Positions 53,331 to 62,621 of a stretch of 64,000 nucleotides of DNA are shown here, piece after piece (position 1 is the stretch's first letter; each line of letters opens with the position of its first letter). This DNA is from Verrucomicrobia bacterium Tous-C9LFEB (lineage in GTDB: Bacteria > Acidobacteriota > Terriglobia > Terriglobales > Acidobacteriaceae). The notes beneath the pieces are model-generated. The model saw only the letters and a list, made by a program, of their open reading frames with translations, searched no databases and was not told the DNA's origin. The translations under genes were made by a program, and so were the position numbers. Where the stretch lies: positions 1 to 64,000 of the forward strand of contig CAJCIP010000011.1 in the NCBI GenBank assembly GCA_903970445.1, read 5' to 3'.

Positions 53331-56300
53331 TTACTGCGTCATCTGTTCTGTTGATTTGGACATCTGCGCGGTCCGATCGAGCTTGTCCCATGAGAATGAT
53401 TTTCCATCGATTGCCCGCTTGATGGTCTTGAAGAGCACCCACGAAAATAGCTGTCGATAAGTGAACCGCTGCACCCAAATGTGGACCAACAGCCATGCGT
53501 CTCCGCGGCTGGCCGGATGCTTTCGCTCCAGCAGGAACGCGAGGGCCGAAGCGGCGAAGTCGATGAGTAGAAACGCCGTGAAGAACGTGAGTAGTTTGTA
53601 CAGGTCTGCGGGGTTTGTGGTCTCCGGATGGAAGTGCTTATCGATGAAGTAGTGGATGATGCCCGTGACAAAGATAAGATCGATCAGCGGCGAGACGAGT
53701 GGAAGAAGAATCTGGAAGATAAGAATGTTCGGCAATGCGAAGAGGCCCATCGCCCGGCGGCGTGCGATCGCGCCCTTATGTTTGAAAATCGCCTGCAGAA
53801 TTCCGAATGACCAGCGGAATCGCTGCCGAGCCAGCCCGTTCGCATTGATCGGAGCTTCCGTAAACGCGAGCGCCTGGTCGTCATAGATCACCGCATAACC
53901 CTGCTCGAGCAGGTTCATCGTCAGGTCGGCGTCTTCAGCCACAGTGTCGGGATGGTAACCGCCTCCGGCTCTCACCGCGGCTGTTCGCCAGGCTCCGATC
54001 GCCCCGGGTACAACCATCACCACATCAAACAGGTCCAGGGCTCTGCGCTCAAAATTCTGACTCGTGATGTACTCCAGTGCCTGCCAGCGCGTCCATAAGT
54101 TTACGCGATTGCCGACTTTTGCATTACCCGCCACGGCGCCGATCTCGGGATTTGCGAAATGGCAAATCATGCGCCCAATTGCATCATGTGCGATGACTCC
54201 ATCAGCATCAATGCCAACATAGATCTCTTCATCTGTGTATTCGAGCGCATAGTTGAGGGCTTCCGCCTTTCCGCCGTTGGCCTTGGTCAGAACAGTCACG
54301 CGCCCATCTGCAATTTCTTTCGCATAGGTCTCCGTCGCGACCTTGTACGTTGCATCCTTCGAGCCGTCGTCGATGACGATGATGCGGATGTTCTTGTAGT
54401 TCGACATCAGCACGGAGCGAATAGTGCGTGCGATAACCTTCTCTTCGTTGTAGGCCGGAATCAACACCGCGACACGTGGCTGATAGTCAGGGCCCGCAAA
54501 ACTCTTGCGCTTCCGAAAGCGATCGACGAGGGCGCACACGCCGATGATAATGAGGCGCCCACTCATCAAAACATCGCCAAGGAAGAAAACCGCTATAGCA
54601 AAGTTATTGAAGAAGCCGATGAGTGAAAATGCAATCGAGTCTAGTTCAGCTAGATACCGCTGCTTTCTCGTAAGGGGAACCATCACCTGATCGCGCGTTT
54701 GTCCTATAAGTTGCGAGACCGGAACGATCTCGTAACCACGCGCACGCAGTGCTTCAATTAACTTCGGCAAGGCCGCGATAGTGGGCGCGCGATTGCCGCC
54801 TCCATCGTGCATCAGGATGATAGAGCCACGCATCCAGGTCTTGGTCTGCGCCGCATCTATCTGGGCAAAGACGCTGTCGATGATTTCCTGTGGCGTCTTG
54901 CGAGGATGCTCGTCCCAGTCATTTGTGTCAATTTTGTTGCCGACGATGATGTAGCCGAATCGCTGCTGGATGCGCGCTACCGGTGCGGCCTGGTCATTTG
55001 TATCTGGCTCCTGGTCAATGGAATACGGCGGCCTGAAGTAAACCGGTTGCACGCCAAGTTTGGCTGCAAATAGCCTTGCTGTTGCGTTCAGTTGCAGATC
55101 AATCTGCCGGTCAGAGATTTCGCTGATGTCGGGATGCGTGAAGGTGTGATTCCCGATCTCATGGCCTTCGGCGTAAACGCGCCGCATCACGCCGACGTTA
55201 TCTTCGGCAACCTCCCCAATCATGAAGAATGTGCCCTTGACGTTGTACTTCTTCAAGATGTCCAGGATTCTTGGCGTCCATGTGGGGTCCGGACCGTCGT
55301 CAAAGCTGATCGCAACTTGCTTCGGGCGGTATCCATACTGGGACACGGTGTAGGGAAGCGCATAGGAATCCATCGACTCGGACACTGCGCTTAGATACTG
55401 CCCTGGAATAGTTTTGTCATCATCCATCTCCAGAGTCCGGTGGCCGTTCTGCGGAAATCCAGTGACGCGAAGGATGTCGCCGTCGCCTTCGGTATCGACA
55501 TCTTGTCCGGGCGAAACGGAGGCCAAGTCAGCGATGGGATTGCTTCGAAGCGGGTTATCCCAGATCTTCCAGAGCGAATCATCTTCGGAACCAAGCCGCC
55601 AAAGAGCGAAGGTCTGCAGGCCGAGCGCACGCGCGACACGCATTTGGTTGAGCACGGTTACGGCATCGAGAAACCAGACCTGATGTCGAACGCCGCCGTC
55701 CACGTCGTCATAGGCGAAGTGCGGATTCAGCGACGTGTCGTCTAACTCAATCTTCGCTCCTGAGTCAGAAGCCGCCTGCCAGGCTTCCTGCGTTGACAGG
55801 TTCACCGTGTTGACGATCTGCGAGTCCGCAGCGGGTGGAACGGCCTTGCGCTCTCGCTTGCCTTTCAACGTGAATTGAGCAGGCGGAGGGAGCTTCGTCG
55901 TCCAGTCATACCCATAGTTGCCGATGGCGCAGATGATTTTTTCGCGTGGCACTTGCTTCAGGTAGGCGCGCAGATTGTTCGCGAACCAATCCTGCCCAGC
56001 GACAGGGCCGGGTGCGGTGCCGTCCTGGTGCTGATCGTAATCCAGCAGAACTAGCCCGTCAGAATGCGCCGCCAGGAACTTTGTATCGAAGTCGGAGCTG
56101 ATGACCGGAACGCTAATGTACAAACGAAGATTACGAGCATGGAAATCCTCATACAGAGCTTGTACCAGCTGATTGAAGCCGTCTTGCGCGGAAGTCGGAA
56201 TAGCCTGAAATCCAAGGTTCAGGCCACGGTACCGGGTATTTGCCGCAAGGAATGCATCTACCTGCCTCAGAAAGCGTGCCCTGGCAGCTGTATCCTGGAG

Positions 56301-56894
56301 AAACTGCCCAGTGCTTTCGTCGAAGGTTCCTTGCAAAGGGTTGAAGTTGTTCACCAACGGAAAGATCTCCGTATCTTCCTTGGCGTCGGTGATGACACGA
56401 ACTACTTTGTTCTCCCGGTCGACTCCATGGACTCCAGCGCTGTCAACGACAGGAAACGGTGTGTTGTCCGAACTGTATGCGGTGAGCGAGCCATCCGGAG
56501 AAACGACATGCAGCCACTCAGGGAAAAGAAGATCGATCTGTTTGACATGCTGCTTGAAAGAAGCAATGCTCGCGGGGTCAGAATCAGTATAGAAAGCTGC
56601 TCGGAGACCTTCACCCGCGTTTAGCACCACGTCAGAAGGCTTCAAGTCAGTCTTGCGATGGGCTGACCGATTCAGCTTTTCACGAGTCTTCAGTTCATTC
56701 GCCGGAGGCTCAGACAGCGCGCGATAACGCCTCGTTGTGGATTGCAGATCGAGGCTGCGCATCGGCTGCATACGAAGCAAGCCGATGACAAACCCGACTA
56801 ATACAACTCCGCCGATCAGAGCGAGCGAGTCGAAGATGCGTCGCAGGCGCTTCCAGCGTTTGCGCTGCGGGTCGTAGAAGACTTGTTTACTCAT
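53331..56894 (-). CDS. Fused pseudo-GH18 / polysaccharide deacetylase / GT2 synthase
   Basis: A 1187-residue membrane protein. A signal anchor at about 22-42 is followed by a GH18/YaaH-like domain (about 90-510). Its catalytic DxxDxDxE region reads YRGLNLGFQAIP: the Asp is Gly228 and the acid Glu is Gln230. A NodB deacetylase spans about 520-760, with D532-D533 in SFDDGPDPTWT, H583 and H587 in NHTFTHPD, and YFRPPYS. A helix leads to the GT2 domain (about 830-1060): D842-D843, VGIDADG, EDADLTM and Q1024-RFR-W1028, with C-terminal helices. This would make a beta-linked amino sugar polymer, deacetylate it outside, and carry a hydrolase-like binding domain. It resembles PgaB plus PgaC in one chain. 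Confidence 0.92.
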   Translation of the reverse strand: MSKQVFYDPQRKRWKRLRRIFDSLALIGGVVLVGFVIGLLRMQPMRSLDLQSTTRRYRALSEPPANELKTREKLNRSAHRKTDLKPSDVVLNAGEGLRAAFYTDSDPASIASFKQHVKQIDLLFPEWLHVVSPDGSLTAYSSDNTPFPVVDSAGVHGVDRENKVVRVITDAKEDTEIFPLVNNFNPLQGTFDESTGQFLQDTAARARFLRQVDAFLAANTRYRGLNLGFQAIPTSAQDGFNQLVQALYEDFHARNLRLYISVPVISSDFDTKFLAAHSDGLVLLDYDQHQDGTAPGPVAGQDWFANNLRAYLKQVPREKIICAIGNYGYDWTTKLPPPAQFTLKGKRERKAVPPAADSQIVNTVNLSTQEAWQAASDSGAKIELDDTSLNPHFAYDDVDGGVRHQVWFLDAVTVLNQMRVARALGLQTFALWRLGSEDDSLWKIWDNPLRSNPIADLASVSPGQDVDTEGDGDILRVTGFPQNGHRTLEMDDDKTIPGQYLSAVSESMDSYALPYTVSQYGYRPKQVAISFDDGPDPTWTPRILDILKKYNVKGTFFMIGEVAEDNVGVMRRVYAEGHEIGNHTFTHPDISEISDRQIDLQLNATARLFAAKLGVQPVYFRPPYSIDQEPDTNDQAAPVARIQQRFGYIIVGNKIDTNDWDEHPRKTPQEIIDSVFAQIDAAQTKTWMRGSIILMHDGGGNRAPTIAALPKLIEALRARGYEIVPVSQLIGQTRDQVMVPLTRKQRYLAELDSIAFSLIGFFNNFAIAVFFLGDVLMSGRLIIIGVCALVDRFRKRKSFAGPDYQPRVAVLIPAYNEEKVIARTIRSVLMSNYKNIRIIVIDDGSKDATYKVATETYAKEIADGRVTVLTKANGGKAEALNYALEYTDEEIYVGIDADGVIAHDAIGRMICHFANPEIGAVAGNAKVGNRVNLWTRWQALEYITSQNFERRALDLFDVVMVVPGAIGAWRTAAVRAGGGYHPDTVAEDADLTMNLLEQGYAVIYDDQALAFTEAPINANGLARQRFRWSFGILQAIFKHKGAIARRRAMGLFALPNILIFQILLPLVSPLIDLIFVTGIIHYFIDKHFHPETTNPADLYKLLTFFTAFLLIDFAASALAFLLERKHPASRGDAWLLVHIWVQRFTYRQLFSWVLFKTIKRAIDGKSFSWDKLDRTAQMSKSTEQMTQ

Positions 56895-56984
56895 GAATAG
56901 CCGAGACTCACTCGCTCACAGGATATCGCGGCACAAGACATCCACGCATCGGGCTTACTCACGCGTCAGCCGCTCGTGGGCCTT

Positions 56985-58409
56985 ATGATGCTTGGAATGT
57001 ATCGGCGAACATCATATGGGCAGGTTGTAGCGGGGCTGCTGTTAGCGGGTTTTGCTCTCACTCTGGTAATGCTGCATTTTCGCCCGCCTATCAGCGGTGA
57101 CGCGCTCGTGTATGGCGACATTGCAACAAATTTGTTACAGCACAAAACCTACGCCCTCACAGACAATGGCGTCATCAGGCCGACGCTGATCCGGCTGCCT
57201 GGGTACCCGCTGTTCCTGTCTGTTTGCTTTCTACTGTTCGGTCGTGGGAACTTTCTTTCGGCCATCTGGATACAGATATTTCTTAGCCTCTGCGAGTGCT
57301 GCCTGATTGCATTGTTGGCAACTCGACTTATGGGCAAGCGAATTGGGCTGTGTGCTCTTGCGCTTAGTGCGCTATGTCCATTTACATCCAATTATGCTGT
57401 GGTGCCTTTGACAGAAAGTCTCAGCATGCTGTGTGTGGCCGCGGGCTTCTTTTCGTTCGAACGCTGGAATGTGCAGGCGCGGCAAAGAAAGCGCTGGAAT
57501 GTTTGGCTGCCAGTCTTGGCAATGGCTGTCACCTTTGCGACGTTGCTGCGCCCCGACCGGGCAATCCTCTGCGCGGTTTTGGTCTCAGGAATAGTAGCCG
57601 TGCTTTGGCGCGTTCCAATGCCGTCAAGGACGAGGCAAATGGCTCCCGTGGTTGCAGTTCTTGCGATCTTCATGCTTCCGCTGCTGGTTTGGGGAGTTCG
57701 CAACTGGCGCGTCTTCCACGTTGTGCAACCACTCTCACCCAAATACGCAAATGATCCGGGCGATGAAGTGGCATTAGGATTCATGCGCTGGTACCGCACC
57801 TGGGGCATCGACTACAAGAACACCGTGCAGGTCTACTGGCCATACGACGGTTCTACTATTGCGTTCGGCGACATTCCTGCGCGAGCCTTTGACAATGAAG
57901 CACAGCGGGACCGCACACAGGAACTTATCGCCGAGTACAACCAGGAGACCTCGTCCACGCCGCCCGTCGACACCGGGTTCGCTGTACTTGCGCGGGAGCG
58001 TATCGCTGCGCGCCCGGTCCGCTATTACATGATTCTTCCACTAGGCAGGCTGGCGGACATGTGGTTGCAACCGCGAACGGAACTGCTGAAGATGCCACTG
58101 GACTGGTGGAATTGGCGGTCACACCCAGCGAAAACTTCTTTCAGCTTCGCCTATGCGCTGCTCAACGCTGCCTATCTTGTGCTCGCGGTAATCGGAGCGA
58201 GGAATTGGCGGCGTAGCGGCTACAGCGGTCAGGCTACGCTGGCCTGGACTATGTTCAGCTTCATCCTCTTGCGGTCAGGGCTTCTTGCAACGCTCGATAA
58301 CGCAGAACAACGGTACACTATCGACTGCTTCCCGCTCGTTCTGCTGCTCGCCAGCTTTGCCTTTGCGAAGAAGAAGGCTAGTGCGGAATCCGGTTTGCCT
58401 TCTTGCTGA
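56985..58409 (+). CDS. GT39/ArnT-like membrane protein
   Basis: A 474-residue polytopic protein from ATG 56985; GTG 56976 and ATG 56988 are alternatives. The first loop has FRPPISGDALVYGDIATNLL and RLPGYPLFLSVC, the positions of the GT39 catalytic Asp. The family usually has 11-13 helices and a donor of polyprenyl-phosphate sugar; here about 10 helices and a short C-terminus are seen. It is divergent from the synthase/deacetylase fusion, so they might share the envelope-polymer task. Its 3' end overlaps the converging LolA-like gene by 32 bases. Acceptor and donor are unknown. Confidence 0.82.
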   Translation: MMLGMYRRTSYGQVVAGLLLAGFALTLVMLHFRPPISGDALVYGDIATNLLQHKTYALTDNGVIRPTLIRLPGYPLFLSVCFLLFGRGNFLSAIWIQIFLSLCECCLIALLATRLMGKRIGLCALALSALCPFTSNYAVVPLTESLSMLCVAAGFFSFERWNVQARQRKRWNVWLPVLAMAVTFATLLRPDRAILCAVLVSGIVAVLWRVPMPSRTRQMAPVVAVLAIFMLPLLVWGVRNWRVFHVVQPLSPKYANDPGDEVALGFMRWYRTWGIDYKNTVQVYWPYDGSTIAFGDIPARAFDNEAQRDRTQELIAEYNQETSSTPPVDTGFAVLARERIAARPVRYYMILPLGRLADMWLQPRTELLKMPLDWWNWRSHPAKTSFSFAYALLNAAYLVLAVIGARNWRRSGYSGQATLAWTMFSFILLRSGLLATLDNAEQRYTIDCFPLVLLLASFAFAKKKASAESGLPSC

Positions 58410-59079
58410 TGGCATACGGCTTCGTATCCACTGTAGCGTTGAGCTTGATGTTCGTGTACTCAGCCGTGCGCGTATCCCCATCCGGAGCAAAAAACTTCTG
58501 CTTCAGAGATATTCCACGCACCGGATCCACCCAGATGGTGACGTGCTTGAACGTGCTCTGAACGCTGGGGTCTTTGCTCACCAGGTCGAGCTTTTCAGTG
58601 CTTACCTGTTGCGTTCCATCGCTGAGCATTTCCGTGCCCTGATCGTTGATGTCCCATGCCTGCTTCAGCGCCTTCCCGCTCCCGCCGAAGCCAAGGGTGA
58701 GGAAGCTCTCATACTTGGCTTGGTTATCGCCGGCTTTGAACACGTCCACTTGATTTGTACCGGGCGTGTAGAGCTGCAGCATGCCGCTGTCGTAGTTGAT
58801 CACGCGCGCAGGAGCTTTCGCGCCTTGATCGAAGAACACTGCTCCCATGCGATTTGTGGATCCACTTCGCTCGACGTACATCGTTCCGGTTTGAATCTCG
58901 TCGGCGCGAACGACTCGCGTGTAGTTGTCATATCTGACAGTTGCTTGAGCGCTCTTGAAATGCGCACTCGCTGCGTCAAGTTGATCCAAAACTGACTGCA
59001 GTTTCGGTGTCTGCGCCGTGAGCGCGGTTGCAGAGAAGATCGCGAGCATCATTGCGTTTAGACGATGATTCGTTTGCAT
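58378..59079 (-). CDS. LolA-like outer-membrane lipoprotein-sorting protein
   Basis: About 233 residues from ATG 59079, with AGGAG 9 bases upstream; a TTG at 59085 is possible. The signal peptide ends near ATALTAQTPK. The mature part has the LolA-type opening (LQSVLDQLDAASAHFKSAQA) and beta strands with an unclosed barrel pattern (GTMYVERSGSTNRM; LKQKFFAPDGDTRTAEYTNI). LolA shuttles lipoproteins across the periplasm; this one is longer and divergent, like many acidobacterial LolA-domain proteins. Its 3' end overlaps the ArnT-like gene by 32 bases. Confidence 0.82.
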   Translation of the reverse strand: MQTNHRLNAMMLAIFSATALTAQTPKLQSVLDQLDAASAHFKSAQATVRYDNYTRVVRADEIQTGTMYVERSGSTNRMGAVFFDQGAKAPARVINYDSGMLQLYTPGTNQVDVFKAGDNQAKYESFLTLGFGGSGKALKQAWDINDQGTEMLSDGTQQVSTEKLDLVSKDPSVQSTFKHVTIWVDPVRGISLKQKFFAPDGDTRTAEYTNIKLNATVDTKPYAISKKANRIPH

Positions 59080-59154
59080 GAACAATCAACTCCTGGCGGC
59101 TTCCGCAAATCGCGCCGCTTCTTTTTAGATGACGATCTGAGCAATGTGTTGGTG

Positions 59155-59535
59155 TCACCGCAGTACAGTCGCTTCGTATCCAACGATTTTGCCTTTGGCA
59201 TCGGCGAGGGCTTTATATTCCTGAAGAGACACATTACCGGCAATTGGCTGAATGACGCGAAGGATCGCAGAACGGATTTCAGCGTCTGACTGGGCGCCCT
59301 TCAGGTCGTCCACACGGATTTCGTAAACGAATCTTGCCTCGTACCCTGTGCTGCCGGCTTCTCGCACTAAGACTTCGCTCGATCTCAGTGGTATCGCTGT
59401 AACCGGCTTATCTTTGAAGTCGATGAAACGCGGCCCGATAAAGAGGAACGCGAGGATCAGGGTGACCATGACGTCGAAGTGAAAGCTGCCGCGCTCGTAG
59501 TTCCAAAAGATGTAGTTGCGAACGAGACGAATCAA
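59155..59535 (-). CDS. Small membrane-anchored conserved protein coupled to serS
   Basis: A 126-residue protein. An N-terminal charged segment ([20 protein letters not shown]) precedes one membrane helix ([16 protein letters not shown]). The soluble domain has [20 protein letters not shown] and a C-terminal [13 protein letters not shown] do not recognise a named family. Its start codon TTG overlaps the serS stop (TTGA), so it is translated with serS. A direct role with the synthetase is not implied. Confidence 0.78.
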   Translation of the reverse strand: MIRLVRNYIFWNYERGSFHFDVMVTLILAFLFIGPRFIDFKDKPVTAIPLRSSEVLVREAGSTGYEARFVYEIRVDDLKGAQSDAEIRSAILRVIQPIAGNVSLQEYKALADAKGKIVGYEATVLR

Positions 59536-60863
59536 AGCGCACGCCCCAGTTGCTGCTTCGTGATAACGGTTTCCCCATTCATATATGACTGCAGCGCGTC
59601 GGGTATACGCACCGAGCCGTCGGCTTGTTGGTAGTTCTCCAAAATCGCAAGGTATGTTCGCCCAACAGCAAGTCCGCTGCCGTTTAAAGTATGGACAAAT
59701 TCTGTCTTGTTCGATCCCACAGACTTATAGCGAATGTTCGCGCGACGTGCCTGAAAAGACTCGAAGTTGGAGCAGGAAGAAATTTCGCGGTAGGTTCGCT
59801 GTCCTGGCACCCACACCTCCAGGTCATAGGTCTTGGCCGAGCTAAAACCCATATCTCCTGTGCAAAGCAGCATCCGTCGGTACGGCAAACCCAAACGTTC
59901 CAACACGGTTTCTGCGTCACGTGTCAGACGCTCATGCTCCGCGAGGGAATCCTCCGGCCGGGAGAACTTCACCAATTCAACCTTTTGAAACTGATGCTGC
60001 CGAATCATGCCGCGAACGTCTTTTCCGTACGATCCCGCCTCAGACCGAAAGCATGGCGTATATGCCGCAAAAGACAAGGTCCCCGCTTCAAGATCGATCA
60101 CTTCATCGCGGAACAGGTTCGTGACAGGGACTTCGGCGGTTGGAATCAGCCAGTGATCGCTTTCCTGTAGCTGTCCTGGAAAGTACGCGCCCTTGTCGTC
60201 ACAGTGAAATAGGTCATCGGCAAATTTTGGCAGCTGCCCTGTTCCAAACAGGGAGCGCGAGTTCACCATGTACGGCGGCAGAACCTCAGCATAACCGTGC
60301 TCTCGCGTGTGCAGGTCGAGCATAAAGTTTGCCAGTGCGCGCTCCAGACGCGCTCCGGCACCAAAATGCACGACAAAGCGTGACCCTGAAATCTTCGCGG
60401 CTCGTTCAAAGTCGAGGATCCCGAGTGCCTCACCTAGTTCCCAGTGTGGTTTCGCCGGAAAGTCCAGGATGGGCGCCTCCCCCCAGGTTTTCTCACAAAC
60501 ATTTTCGTCGGCTGCTTTCCCAACTGGAACATCGGCACTCGGCACATTCGGGAGAGCGTGCAGAACTTCACGCAACCGTTCGTCGGCTACGTTCGCCGCA
60601 GCCTCCAGTCCGGAAATCTCGTCCTTCAGGTTTCGGGTACGCTGGCTGATCGCAGCGACATCGCCGCCACTTCGTTTTGCGCGTGCAAACTCTTCCGAGA
60701 TCGCATTACGTTGGGCCTTCAGCGTTTCTAGCTGGGTTATGGCCGTGCGGCGTTCTGCATCAAGGCTTGCGAAGTCAGCCAGAACCGACACATCAGTGCC
60801 GCGTGCGCGCAGCTTTTCCTCAACGAACGGCAGATTCGCCCGTACAAATGCGAAATCAAGCAT
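59532..60863 (-). CDS. serS: Seryl-tRNA synthetase
   Basis: A 443-residue class II synthetase. The N-terminal coiled-coil arm is about 30-100 ([20 protein letters not shown]). Motif 2 is [20 protein letters not shown] and motif 3 contains [20 protein letters not shown]. It charges tRNA-Ser with serine. The start is ATG 60863. A TAGAAT element lies 8 bases before the ATG, as in a leaderless message. It is divergent from the phosphatase-superfamily gene at 60924. Confidence 0.97.
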   Translation of the reverse strand: MLDFAFVRANLPFVEEKLRARGTDVSVLADFASLDAERRTAITQLETLKAQRNAISEEFARAKRSGGDVAAISQRTRNLKDEISGLEAAANVADERLREVLHALPNVPSADVPVGKAADENVCEKTWGEAPILDFPAKPHWELGEALGILDFERAAKISGSRFVVHFGAGARLERALANFMLDLHTREHGYAEVLPPYMVNSRSLFGTGQLPKFADDLFHCDDKGAYFPGQLQESDHWLIPTAEVPVTNLFRDEVIDLEAGTLSFAAYTPCFRSEAGSYGKDVRGMIRQHQFQKVELVKFSRPEDSLAEHERLTRDAETVLERLGLPYRRMLLCTGDMGFSSAKTYDLEVWVPGQRTYREISSCSNFESFQARRANIRYKSVGSNKTEFVHTLNGSGLAVGRTYLAILENYQQADGSVRIPDALQSYMNGETVITKQQLGRAL

Positions 60864-60871
60864 ACGGAGTC

Positions 60872-60877
60872 ATTCTA
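60872..60877 (-). promoter_or_regulatory. Possible -10 element of serS (leaderless start)
   Basis: TAGAAT on the minus strand, 8 bases before the serS ATG. No good -35 is seen at 17 bases. Confidence 0.35.
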
Positions 60878-60911
60878 GCGTGGCGTTCACAATGGCGGCT
60901 CTGCCTTCTCC

Positions 60912-60917
60912 TATACT
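60912..60917 (+). promoter_or_regulatory. Possible -10 element of the phosphatase-superfamily gene (leaderless start)
   Basis: TATACT, 6 bases before ATG 60924, with a TTCACA -35-like hexamer at 60886-60891 (spacer 20, longer than usual). Transcription would begin at or next to the ATG; no ribosome binding site lies between. Confidence 0.4.
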
Positions 60918-60923
60918 CGCGAG

Positions 60924-62579
60924 ATGAGATTTGCCATTCGGGCACTTGCAACGCTAAGCGTCATTCTTGGGGGCGCCTGGCATTCCGCGCAAGCGACCGC
61001 GTATGACGCCAAGCCGAAGCTGGTAGTGATCCTCGTCATCGATCAGTTTCGCGGAGACTATCTCGACCGCTATAGCGCCGATTTCAAGACACCCAATGGC
61101 TTCAACCTCTTCCTCAAGAAAGGAGCCTACTTCCCGGACTGTTACTTCGATTACGCCAACACGATGACCGCGCCGGGCCACGCGACGATCGGTACAGGCG
61201 CTTACACGGACGGTCACAACATTGCCCTGAACGACTGGTGGGACCTCCAGCGCTCCGCTGGACACATGATTTCCTCGGTTGAAGACGAGCGCTACACCAC
61301 TGTGGGGCTGCCTGATTCTTCACCAACGGGAGCGTCGCCACGCAATGAACTGGCTTCCACGCTTGGCGACGAAGTTGTGCTTTCGACAGGCGGCAAAGCA
61401 AAGCTGTTCGGGGTTTCGCTGAAAGACCGCGCCGCGATCCTCACCTCCGGGCACGCATCACGCGGCGCGTTCTGGATCGATCATGCGACGGGAAGGTTTA
61501 TCTCCTCGACGTTCTGGTACAAGGAACTGCCGGCATGGGCTGCAGAGTTCAACAGCAATGGTGAAGTTGCCAGAATTCGCCGTGAAACAGGCATCACGAA
61601 AGGTGATTTCTACAACGAGGTAGGTAAAACGCCTGCATCTGTTGACTACCAGCTCGACTTCGCAAAGGCGCTCATTGCTGGTGAGAACCTGGGCCGCAAT
61701 GACGCCACAGACGTGCTGACGATTAGCATTTCCTCCACGGACATTCTTGGACATGATGTCGGTCCCGACGCTCCACAGCAACGCGCTTTGCTCGCCGCGA
61801 TCGACGTCAGCTTGAATGGCTTTTTCAACTGGCTGGACCATCACGTGGACGGGGGGCTTCCCAATGTCTGGGTAGCTCTTACGGGCGATCACGGCGTGGC
61901 GCCCTCGCCCAGTATTGCGGCGAAAGAAGGAATGCCGGCTGGAAGCTTTTCCTATACGAAGCTCGTTGCGGAGTTGAACAGCGAGTTGAACAGCAGGTTC
62001 ACTCCAGGTGACTCGCAGAACTACATTCTCGGTGGCGAATTACCTTATCTGCAGCTGAACGAACGAGCCTTCGAGTTGACAAAGCTCAAAGAGAGCGAAG
62101 CCGAAGATCTCGTCGCGCAAATGCTTTCGACAGCCTTGGACAAGACTCAGGTCGAGATTCTGCAGCGTGAAGTTGTACGCGGCGCGCAGACGCCTGCTTC
62201 TGTGAGGCATGTGTACACCAAAATGCAGATTGAAGCCGGTCACGTCCCGGACACGCAGCAGGGACAGTTGATTCTGCATAGTTTCACGACCAACGGCGGA
62301 TGGTGGGTGATGATGACTCCGGGGATGTACCAGATGACCGGGCATGAGGAGGAAGGAACAACGCACTTCACGCCCTATTCTTATGATCGCCATGTACCGC
62401 TGGCCTTCTTTGGGAGCGCCTTCGTCCCCGGAACATACCTCGAGCGCACGGCGCCTGTAGACATTGCTGCTACGTTTGCAGCACTGTTGCGTGTGAATCA
62501 GCCATCCGCATCGGTCGGCAGAGTGGTTGTTGAGGCATTGAGACCAGGAGCAAACGCGAACAGCCCTGAACGAAAGTAA
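60924..62579 (+). CDS. Exported alkaline-phosphatase-superfamily enzyme (nucleotide pyrophosphatase/phosphodiesterase-like)
   Basis: A 551-residue protein with a signal peptide (cut near HSAQATAY). The metal site begins VVILVIDQFRGDYLDRY, and the nucleophile Thr/Ser lies in ANTMTAPGHATIGTG. Further metal ligands are in SISSTDILGHDVGPD and LTGDHGVAPSPS, and HF.PYSYDRHVPLAFFG ends the fold. The type resembles PafA/NPP enzymes: a periplasmic, zinc-dependent phosphomonoesterase or phosphodiesterase. It would recover phosphate or process nucleotides. No pho box could be recognised upstream. It is followed by purH 42 bases away on the same strand. Confidence 0.92.
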   Translation: MRFAIRALATLSVILGGAWHSAQATAYDAKPKLVVILVIDQFRGDYLDRYSADFKTPNGFNLFLKKGAYFPDCYFDYANTMTAPGHATIGTGAYTDGHNIALNDWWDLQRSAGHMISSVEDERYTTVGLPDSSPTGASPRNELASTLGDEVVLSTGGKAKLFGVSLKDRAAILTSGHASRGAFWIDHATGRFISSTFWYKELPAWAAEFNSNGEVARIRRETGITKGDFYNEVGKTPASVDYQLDFAKALIAGENLGRNDATDVLTISISSTDILGHDVGPDAPQQRALLAAIDVSLNGFFNWLDHHVDGGLPNVWVALTGDHGVAPSPSIAAKEGMPAGSFSYTKLVAELNSELNSRFTPGDSQNYILGGELPYLQLNERAFELTKLKESEAEDLVAQMLSTALDKTQVEILQREVVRGAQTPASVRHVYTKMQIEAGHVPDTQQGQLILHSFTTNGGWWVMMTPGMYQMTGHEEEGTTHFTPYSYDRHVPLAFFGSAFVPGTYLERTAPVDIAATFAALLRVNQPSASVGRVVVEALRPGANANSPERK

Positions 62580-62607
62580 ATTGGGCAAAGTATCGCGTCT
62601 CTCCGGC

Positions 62608-62613
62608 TAGACT
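62608..62613 (+). promoter_or_regulatory. Possible -10 element of purH (leaderless start)
   Basis: TAGACT, 8 bases before ATG 62622, with no ribosome binding site in between. A TTGGGC at 62581 is too far to be a good -35. Confidence 0.35.
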
Positions 62614-62621
62614 TGACTTGT

